Program-made: the position numbers and the translations under genes
The notes under the pieces: generated by a model
The model's input: only the letters and a program-made list of their open reading frames with translations
Database searches by the model: none
Told to the model about the DNA's origin: nothing
In this document: positions 5,683 through 10,272 of the stretch, in pieces
Numbering within the stretch: position 1 is the first letter of the stretch
Layout: every line of letters starts with the position of its first letter
Assembly: GCA_026193755.1 (NCBI GenBank)
Contig: JAPHUI010000224.1
Coordinates: 1 to 10,272 of the forward strand
DNA length: 10,272 bases
Direction: 5' to 3'
Origin: Ignavibacteriaceae bacterium
GTDB lineage: Bacteria > Bacteroidota > Ignavibacteria > Ignavibacteriales > Ignavibacteriaceae

Positions 5683-7776
5683 TTGAAAGAGATCATTTCA
5701 GAGGCTATACGAAATATTGCATTAGTCGGTCATGGTGGAAGCGGTAAAACTACTTTATCTGAAGTTCTTCTTTACACTGCAAAAGAAACAAATCGAATTG
5801 GAAAAATAGAAGAGGGCAACACTGTATCAGATTATACACCTAATGAAATTGATAAACAGATTTCCATTTCTTCATCTTTGATGAACCTTGAATGGAATAA
5901 CACCAAGATTAATATTATTGATACACCCGGCTTCTCTGATTTTATAGGTGATGTTCAGAGTGCGTTAAAGGTTTCTGATACTGCTGTTATGGTTATTAAG
6001 TCTGCAGAAGGAATTGAAGTTGGAACCGATGCTGCAAAAAGTATAATCGACGAATACAAATTACCCTCGTCAGTAGTAATCAACAAAGTTGATAGTGAAC
6101 ATTCTACTTTCTTTGAAACTTACGATAATATAAAAGAGAGAATACATCCTGGCGCAACTATCATAACGTTTCCAGTTTCCGAAGGAATAAATTTTACTGG
6201 TGTTGTTGATATTATAACAATGAAATCTTATACCTATGGTGAAGTTGGAAGCAGGAGCATTGCTGAGGCGGAGATTCCCGGTGATTTAAAAGAACAGGCA
6301 GAAAATCTTAGAACACAGTTGATCGAAAAAGTTGCTGAACACTCTGAAGACTTAATGAATAAATATTTTGAAGAAGGATCTCTTTCAGATGATGATTTGA
6401 AGAAAGGACTGAAAGCATCAATAATAAATGGAAGTTTGATCCCGGTTTTTGCTTTATCTACATCCAAAGTAGTTGGTATAAATAACTTTTTAGATTTTGT
6501 TAGCAACTTTTTTCCGTCTCCCTTTGAGCGTGGAGGTGTGAGTGCTAAACTTGCTGGTAAGAAAGAACCGGTATTAGTAAAAGTTGATCCTAGTGGTGAA
6601 CCTGTTTTGTTTGTCTTCAAAACCATTTCTGAACAGCATGTGGGCGAGCTTTCTCTCTTCAAATTATATTCAGGAAAAGTAACTCCAGGGCTCGACTTAT
6701 TAAATGAGAGTAATGAAAAGACAGAGAGGTTAAACCAGCTTTTCACACTGAATGGACACAACAGGAAAGAAATATCCGAAGTTATTGCCGGTGATATTGC
6801 AGCAGTTGTTAAGTTAAAGGATACTCATACGAACAATACCCTGGCTTCAAAAAATTATTCCATAATTATAGATCCTATCAAATTTCCGGAACCAGTCATA
6901 AGAGGAGCTATTAAAGCAAAAGCTAAAGGCGATGAAGATAAAATTGCTACAGGTCTTCATACATTGCACGAAGAAGATCCGTCGTTTAATGTGAGCTTCG
7001 ATCCGGAAATTTCACAAACGATTATTTCCGGACAGGGTGAACTTCAGTTGTTACTTGCTGTTAAAAGACTTAAGGACCGCTATAGCGTTGATGTTGATTT
7101 GGTTGAACCTAGAATTCCTTTTCGCGAAACGATAAAGGCAACAGCTAATGATGTGGAGTACAAGCATAAGAAGCAGTCAGGTGGTCGCGGGCAGTACGGT
7201 CATATTCATATTAAAATGGAGCCACTTCCAAGAGGAAAAGAATTTGAATTTGTTAATGCAATAGTTGGTGGTGTAGTCCCAGGTAGATTTATTCCAGCCG
7301 TAGAAAAAGGTATAATAGAAATAATGTCCAAAGGTGTACTTGCCGGGAATAAAGTTGTTGATGTAAAAGTGACTCTTTTTGACGGAACTTATCATACAGT
7401 TGACTCCGATGAGATGTCATTCAAGATAGCTGCTATGCAGGGTTTTAAAAAAGGATTTCTTGAGGCTAAACCGGTTTTGCTAGAACCGATTTACGAAGTT
7501 GAAGTTAAAGTTCCGGAAGAATATATGGGTGATGTAATGGGTGATATTTCAAGTAAGCGTGGAAGAATATTAGGAATGGATAGCGATGGACGCTTTCAAA
7601 TTATTAAAGCTCTCGTTCCTCTTGCTGAACTTTATAAGTATTCTTCTCATCTTAGAAGTTTAACTCAGGGTAGGGGAGTACACACAAGAAAATTTGATCA
7701 CTATGAAGAAATGCCTAAAGAGATTGAACAGAAAGTGATCGAAGAATATAAGAAATCACGCGAAGAAGAAAATTGA
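5683..7776 (+). CDS. fusA: Elongation factor G paralogue (EF-G-2 type translational GTPase)
   Basis: A 697-residue five-domain EF-G. The G domain has the P-loop GHGGSGKT (16-23), switch II DTPGF (80-84) and NKVD (134-137). Domains II and III follow, then domain IV (QSGGRGQYGHIHIKMEP and GTYHTVDSDEMSFKIA, with His571 in the place of the tip His of canonical EF-G) and domain V (EYMGDVMGDISSKRG). Canonical EF-G has AHIDAGKT, RGITI and DTPGH. Here the P-loop differs, switch I reads KQISI, and the catalytic His of switch II is Phe84. This pattern matches the divergent EF-G-2 branch, to which Thermus EF-G-2 (Tyr at that position) belongs. It is therefore probably a second EF-G acting on the ribosome with altered GTP hydrolysis, not the main translocase; the symbol is used in the broad sense. 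It follows the DUF948 gene by 36 bases without a terminator and is followed by a strong one. Confidence 0.92.
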   Translation: MKEIISEAIRNIALVGHGGSGKTTLSEVLLYTAKETNRIGKIEEGNTVSDYTPNEIDKQISISSSLMNLEWNNTKINIIDTPGFSDFIGDVQSALKVSDTAVMVIKSAEGIEVGTDAAKSIIDEYKLPSSVVINKVDSEHSTFFETYDNIKERIHPGATIITFPVSEGINFTGVVDIITMKSYTYGEVGSRSIAEAEIPGDLKEQAENLRTQLIEKVAEHSEDLMNKYFEEGSLSDDDLKKGLKASIINGSLIPVFALSTSKVVGINNFLDFVSNFFPSPFERGGVSAKLAGKKEPVLVKVDPSGEPVLFVFKTISEQHVGELSLFKLYSGKVTPGLDLLNESNEKTERLNQLFTLNGHNRKEISEVIAGDIAAVVKLKDTHTNNTLASKNYSIIIDPIKFPEPVIRGAIKAKAKGDEDKIATGLHTLHEEDPSFNVSFDPEISQTIISGQGELQLLLAVKRLKDRYSVDVDLVEPRIPFRETIKATANDVEYKHKKQSGGRGQYGHIHIKMEPLPRGKEFEFVNAIVGGVVPGRFIPAVEKGIIEIMSKGVLAGNKVVDVKVTLFDGTYHTVDSDEMSFKIAAMQGFKKGFLEAKPVLLEPIYEVEVKVPEEYMGDVMGDISSKRGRILGMDSDGRFQIIKALVPLAELYKYSSHLRSLTQGRGVHTRKFDHYEEMPKEIEQKVIEEYKKSREEEN

Positions 7777-7795
7777 GTAAGCTAATAAATTTAAA

Positions 7796-7825
7796 TTGGG
7801 CGGATGATATCCGCCTTTATTTTTA
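7796..7825 (+). promoter_or_regulatory. Possible promoter for the HIT gene, overlapping the EF-G terminator
   Basis: TTG at 7796-7798, a 19-base spacer and TATTTTTA (7818-7825) match the Bacteroidota pattern except for the last base (A for G). The spacer is the terminator stem and the -7 box is its T-tract. Transcription would begin near 7829, just before ATG 7835. The T-tract could produce this match by chance. Confidence 0.35.
7799..7824 (+). terminator. Intrinsic terminator after the EF-G gene
   Basis: GGCGGAT (7799-7805), loop GAT and ATCCGCC (7809-7815) form a perfect GC-rich 7-bp stem followed directly by TTTATTTTT. It stands 22 bases after the EF-G stop and ends 10 bases before the HIT start, so the HIT gene would need its own promoter or readthrough. 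Confidence 0.88.
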
Positions 7826-7834
7826 GTCAATATT

Positions 7835-8344
7835 ATGAAAAACCTCTGGTCTCCCTGGAGATCAAAATACATAGATTCTTTAAAAGAAGAACAATCCGGT
7901 GGTGGTGAGTGTATATTCTGTGAAGCCGTTAATAAAGACGTTGCAGATTTAAAAAACCTCGTAGTTCATAAATCAAAAAACACGTTGGTGTTGATGAACC
8001 TCTTTCCCTATAATAATGGTCACTTAATGGTTGTTCCTTTTCGCCATCTTGGTTCTCTTGATCAAATTTCAAAAGAAGAGTCTCATGAAATTATTGATGA
8101 ATTAATGCTTGCAGAAAGAGTACTCAGAAAGATTTATAATCCGCAAGGATTTAATATCGGTGCAAACCTTGGTAGAGCAGGCGGTGCTGGAATTGATGAC
8201 CATATTCACTTTCACATATTGCCGAGATGGAACGGAGATACCAACTTTATGCCTGTTATTGGTGAAGTTAAAGTTATTTCGAAGGATTTGTTAGAAACCA
8301 AAAAAAGATTACTTTCTGGTTACGAAGAAATACTTAAGAAATAA
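7835..8344 (+). CDS. HIT family hydrolase (Ap4A phosphorylase-like)
   Basis: A 169-residue histidine-triad protein. The active-site motif HIHFHILPRW (residues 123-132; His123, His125, His127) is intact, and a CIFC pair (Cys26, Cys29) near the N-terminus probably binds zinc. The opening MKNLWSPWRSKYI is typical of the HIT branch annotated as diadenosine tetraphosphate phosphorylases or hydrolases, cytosolic enzymes that act on dinucleoside polyphosphates or nucleotide adducts through a His-nucleotide intermediate. Length and motif order are normal. The start is ATG 7835 without a clear Shine-Dalgarno. It is separated from EF-G by a terminator and followed after 40 bases by a lipoprotein gene. 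Family is firm; the exact substrate is not. Confidence 0.93.
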   Translation: MKNLWSPWRSKYIDSLKEEQSGGGECIFCEAVNKDVADLKNLVVHKSKNTLVLMNLFPYNNGHLMVVPFRHLGSLDQISKEESHEIIDELMLAERVLRKIYNPQGFNIGANLGRAGGAGIDDHIHFHILPRWNGDTNFMPVIGEVKVISKDLLETKKRLLSGYEEILKK

Positions 8345-8384
8345 AAACATTTCACTCTATTATTATTAATTCAATTATAAAATT

Positions 8385-8927
8385 ATGAATTTAAATAATC
8401 CTTCCCGGTTTCCAATTCTAATTCTGTTTATACTGTTTTCCTTAATTCTATTCTCATGCGGCAAAGAAGAAATCCCAAAGCCTAGTCTGATTATAAAAGA
8501 TAATCTATTATATAAACAAAATAGCAACGTTCCATTCACTGGAAAAGAAAAAGCTAAAGTGAAAGATAAGATTATAGAATACGAAGTTAAAGATGGTTAC
8601 AAGCATGGCGAGTTCAAAATTTATAATCTGGATGGAATATTGGAAGTAAGTGGACAACTGGATAGCAATAGAAATGTCGGTAAATGGCAGTATTTTCATC
8701 CTAATGGAGTACTCGAGTCGGAAGGTAACTTTGACTCTGATTTACCTGAAGGAAAGTGGTTATGGTACTATCCTGATGGTAAGAAAAAAGAAGAGGGATT
8801 TTTTAGTAAAGGTAAACGTGTCGGTATATGGTATCAATATGATAGGGATGGAAAAATTAATTTGGAAAAAAATTTTGATTTAGTAGATTCTCTGGATGAG
8901 CAGCAAGATAGTGTAAAGAAAAAATAA
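8385..8927 (+). CDS. MORN-repeat lipoprotein (YwqK-like)
   Basis: A 180-residue lipoprotein. A hydrophobic signal ends in LILFSC with Cys25 as the likely lipidated residue. The body is built from MORN_2-type repeats of the kind found in proteins labelled YwqK-family antitoxins: Gly75, Gly99, Gly123 and Gly147 are exactly 24 residues apart, and so are Gly84, Gly108, Gly132 and Gly156, within units like GKWQYFHPNG and GKWLWYYPDG. A partial, degenerate unit may precede them (from about residue 50). The C-terminus is charged and ends in lysines. No toxin gene is adjacent, and the family's antitoxin label rests on very little, so I regard it as an envelope-attached beta-sheet repeat protein, probably for protein or surface interactions. 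It starts at ATG 8385 without a Shine-Dalgarno; the DUF72 gene follows after 24 bases. Confidence 0.88.
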   Translation: MNLNNPSRFPILILFILFSLILFSCGKEEIPKPSLIIKDNLLYKQNSNVPFTGKEKAKVKDKIIEYEVKDGYKHGEFKIYNLDGILEVSGQLDSNRNVGKWQYFHPNGVLESEGNFDSDLPEGKWLWYYPDGKKKEEGFFSKGKRVGIWYQYDRDGKINLEKNFDLVDSLDEQQDSVKKK

Positions 8928-8951
8928 CATTGTTGAATAATTCATTATTTA

Positions 8952-9803
8952 ATGTTAAGACTAGGAACTTGCAGCTGGAAATATGATTCGTGGGTTGGTC
9001 TGGTATACTCCGATTCAAAAAGTAAACATTATCTGAATGAATACTCCGGAAAATTTGATACTGTTGAAATTGATCAGTGGTTCTGGTCTCTTTTTCCACC
9101 GGCGAAAGTTAAATTACCAAATAAAAATCTTGCAGAAGAATATAAAAATTCGGTGCCCGAAGATTTTCTTTTCACTGTAAAAGTTCCTAATTCAATTACA
9201 CTAACTCATTTCTATAAAAACAGTAAAGAAGATGAACTAAAGCCGAATCCGTTTTTCCTTTCAGTTGATTTATTTAAGGAATTCCTTAATTCAATAACAA
9301 CCCTAAAAAATCAAATTGGTTGTCTTATCTTTCAGTTTGAGTATCTGAACAAGCAAAAGATGAAATCATTATTGGAATTTCAGTTTAAATTTGCTGAATT
9401 TTATAAACAACTAGATAAAAAAATCCCACCAGCTGGAATTGAAATAAGGAATCCAAATTACCTGAACGAAAAATATTTCAGCTTTCTTGCAGAGCTTAAA
9501 ATTGCGCCGGTGTTTCTCGAAGGATATTATATGCCTCCGATCACAGAAGTTTATAATAAATTCAAAAAATATATTAATCAGCTAGCGGTAATACGATTGC
9601 ACGGAACGGATAGAAAAGGTATTGAGAAAATTGCTAATGATAACTGGAATCAGATTTATATTAATCGCGACAAGGAAATTTCTTCAATAGTCAAAATGAT
9701 AAAAGGGCTACAGAATAATGAAGTGGATTTGTTCGTGAATGTAAATAACCATTTTGAAGGGTCAGCGCCTCTTACTATTGAAAAAATTAAAAAGTTAATT
9801 TAG
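8952..9803 (+). CDS. DUF72 (YecE) family TIM-barrel-type protein
   Basis: A 283-residue cytoplasmic protein of the DUF72/YecE family. Landmarks run from LGTCSWKYDSWVG at the N-terminus through VEIDQWFWSLFPP (in the place where other members have VEIN.TFY), KVPNSITLTHFYK, QFEYLNKQKM, IEIRNPNYLNE, EGYYMPP and IRLHGTDRKGIEK to the C-terminal NVNNHFEGSAPLTI. The Trp-Phe-Trp variant and the QFEYLN block mark a distinct, internally well conserved subfamily. The family has a TIM-barrel-like fold; an enzymatic role is assumed but no reaction is established. Length is normal. ATG 8952 starts exactly at the conserved LRLGTCSW and has no clear Shine-Dalgarno. It is probably transcribed with the MORN lipoprotein gene upstream. 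No terminator is visible before the tRNA promoter. Confidence 0.9.
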   Translation: MLRLGTCSWKYDSWVGLVYSDSKSKHYLNEYSGKFDTVEIDQWFWSLFPPAKVKLPNKNLAEEYKNSVPEDFLFTVKVPNSITLTHFYKNSKEDELKPNPFFLSVDLFKEFLNSITTLKNQIGCLIFQFEYLNKQKMKSLLEFQFKFAEFYKQLDKKIPPAGIEIRNPNYLNEKYFSFLAELKIAPVFLEGYYMPPITEVYNKFKKYINQLAVIRLHGTDRKGIEKIANDNWNQIYINRDKEISSIVKMIKGLQNNEVDLFVNVNNHFEGSAPLTIEKIKKLI

Positions 9804-9833
9804 AATGAATCGAATGCAGATTTAGCCAATATA

Positions 9834-9864
9834 TTGCATTAAGAAACGAATAATATTAAATTTG
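9834..9864 (+). promoter_or_regulatory. Bacteroidota-type promoter of the tRNA gene
   Basis: TTG at 9834-9836, a 20-base spacer and TAAATTTG at 9857-9864 match the TTG/TAnnTTTG consensus perfectly. Transcription would begin near 9868, about ten bases before the mature tRNA 5' end, the short leader expected for RNase P processing. Confidence 0.72.
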
Positions 9865-9877
9865 CAACCACAATTTT

Positions 9878-9951
9878 GGGCCCATAGCTCAGTTGGTTAG
9901 AGCATCTGACTCATAATCAGAGGGTCGGTGGTTCAAGTCCATCTGGGCCCA
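9878..9951 (+). tRNA. tRNA with CAT anticodon, probably tRNA-Ile2 (lysidine type)
   Basis: A complete 74-base cloverleaf. The acceptor GGGCCCA (9878-9884) pairs with TGGGCCC (9944-9950); the D stem is GCTC/GAGC; the anticodon stem TCTGA/TCAGA encloses CTCATAA with anticodon CAT at 9912-9914; the T arm is GGTGG-TTCAAGT-CCATC (last pairs include wobble); the discriminator is A9951. CCA is not encoded. It is not the initiator: base 1 is paired and the anticodon stem lacks the three G-C pairs. Between elongator Met and Ile2, the C4-G69 and C5-G68 pairs, which favour recognition by lysidine synthetase TilS in E. coli, point to Ile2. That choice is inference; automatic tools may call it tRNA-Met. 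Confidence 0.95.
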
Positions 9952-9957
9952 CTTGGG

Positions 9958-9995
9958 AAGCTTCAATACAAAGTATATTGGGGCTTTTTTATTTT
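9958..9995 (+). terminator. Intrinsic terminator of the tRNA gene
   Basis: AAGCTTCAATA (9958-9968) and TATTGGGGCTT (9976-9986) pair over 11 bp with two G-U wobbles around a 7-base loop, then run into TTTTTTATTTT. It begins seven bases after the tRNA 3' end, completing a promoter-tRNA-terminator unit. Confidence 0.88.
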
Positions 9996-10272
9996 AAGGA
10001 CAATTCATAAAAAGTTCACTTACTATGTGGAGTATGGGGGCTTTTCATATCTAAAGTTCCCACAATTACACCCATATTGTAGTAATCAAATACATAATCA
10101 AGGCTATGTAACTCCCTATAAAAAAATAGGGAAGTGGGAGACACTGTATAGGAGGATTAGGCGGGCTGGTCACACATCTGTCGTCTACTCTCTAAATTAA
10201 TTTACTTTTCTAAGTTATTGGTTTAAAAATTTATTAATTGCCAATAATGAAGCATTTATTGCTTTAGTCAAA
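9996..10272. other. Non-coding stretch with a run of short hairpins
   Basis: I see no credible gene in these 277 bases. They hold perfect or wobble-only inverted repeats in close succession: TGGGGGCTTT/AAAGTTCCCA (10035-10044 and 10053-10062, two G-U pairs), ACAAT/ATTGT (10062-10066 and 10076-10080), TACATA/TATGTA (10091-10096 and 10105-10110) and TCCCTAT/ATAGGGA (10113-10119 and 10126-10132). Bases 10130-10192 are clearly richer in G and C than the surroundings. Further 3' lie TTATTGG/CCAATAA (10215-10221 and 10241-10247) and AAGCA/TGCTT (10250-10254 and 10260-10264). It could be a structured RNA, the leader of a gene beyond the window, or a decayed mobile-element end; none of these matches a family I recognise. 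Confidence 0.4.
10215..10247. repeat. Inverted repeat TTATTGG...CCAATAA
   Basis: Perfect 7-bp arms at 10215-10221 and 10241-10247 separated by 19 AT-rich bases. The layout could suit an operator or a cruciform near the promoter of a gene to the right, but no promoter element or gene start is visible, and an AT-rich repeat of this size can arise by chance. Confidence 0.3.

Noticed and set aside
6234..6761. A 175-codon open frame on the minus strand opposite the EF-G gene.
   Set aside because: It lies entirely inside a well-conserved coding region, has no start context and resembles no family; it is an antisense shadow.
8385..8927. The MORN lipoprotein as the antitoxin of a toxin-antitoxin pair.
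   Set aside because: It is an exported lipoprotein and neither neighbour (HIT hydrolase, DUF72 protein) looks like a toxin.
10113..10150. Faint resemblance to the AGGGAA segment of cobalamin riboswitches around the TCCCTAT/ATAGGGA hairpin.
   Set aside because: The invariant CCCGCAACTGTA-like and final loop segments are missing on both strands, so I cannot support a riboswitch.
9928..10200. A 90-codon open frame starting with ATG inside the tRNA T arm.
   Set aside because: It begins within the tRNA, runs through the tRNA terminator and shows no recognisable domain. I compared it with GIY-YIG nucleases, which often follow tRNAs in related genomes, and found no GIY/YIG motifs.
9951..10272. Integration site (att) of a genomic island at the tRNA 3' end.
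   Set aside because: No second copy of the tRNA 3' end and no integrase are present in the window, so there is nothing to support it here.

Overview
The window reads as a low-GC chromosomal segment from the Bacteroidota/Chlorobiota/Ignavibacteriota group. I favour an Ignavibacteria-like organism, but this is an inference. The support is: (i) two promoters of the form TTG-N20-TAnnTTTG, the Bacteroidota-type sigma signature, ahead of the YtxH gene and the tRNA; (ii) few genes with a Shine-Dalgarno; (iii) small secreted proteins of kinds I associate with this group, including a fibronectin-III-like protein and a YwqK/MORN lipoprotein; (iv) a tRNA without an encoded CCA. All ten protein genes and the tRNA lie on the + strand. 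I see no frameshift, insertion sequence or CRISPR array.

Layout. 2-1300: a MATE multidrug/cation antiporter cut off at its 5' end by the window edge. 1394-4601: a tight four-gene block (overlaps of 4 and 8 nt, then a 1-nt gap) encoding a small exported FnIII-like protein, a SpoIID/LytB-type lipoprotein, a Maf nucleotide pyrophosphatase and an eight-helix membrane protein of the LPG-synthase/flippase-like family. This block looks like an envelope and division set. 4602-4831: an intergenic region with a weak terminator-like hairpin and a good promoter. 4832-7776: a YtxH protein, a DUF948/YtxG-like protein and an EF-G-2-type translation factor. The YtxH/YtxG pairing resembles the Bacillus ytxGH arrangement.

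A clean intrinsic terminator follows EF-G at 7799-7824. A HIT-family hydrolase starts only 10 nt later, and a possible promoter is superimposed on that terminator. A MORN-repeat lipoprotein and a DUF72 (YecE) protein follow. At 9834-9995 sits a complete tRNA unit: promoter, tRNA with CAT anticodon (probably Ile2, read after lysidine modification) and terminator. The last 277 bases contain no convincing gene but hold a run of short hairpins and one locally GC-richer block.

Most genes belong to known families, and I found no clear undescribed multi-gene system. The points most worth a second look are the EF-G paralogue with Phe in place of the switch II catalytic His, the terminator/promoter overlap before the HIT gene, the hairpin-rich tract after the tRNA, and the coupled FnIII-like/SpoIID pair.
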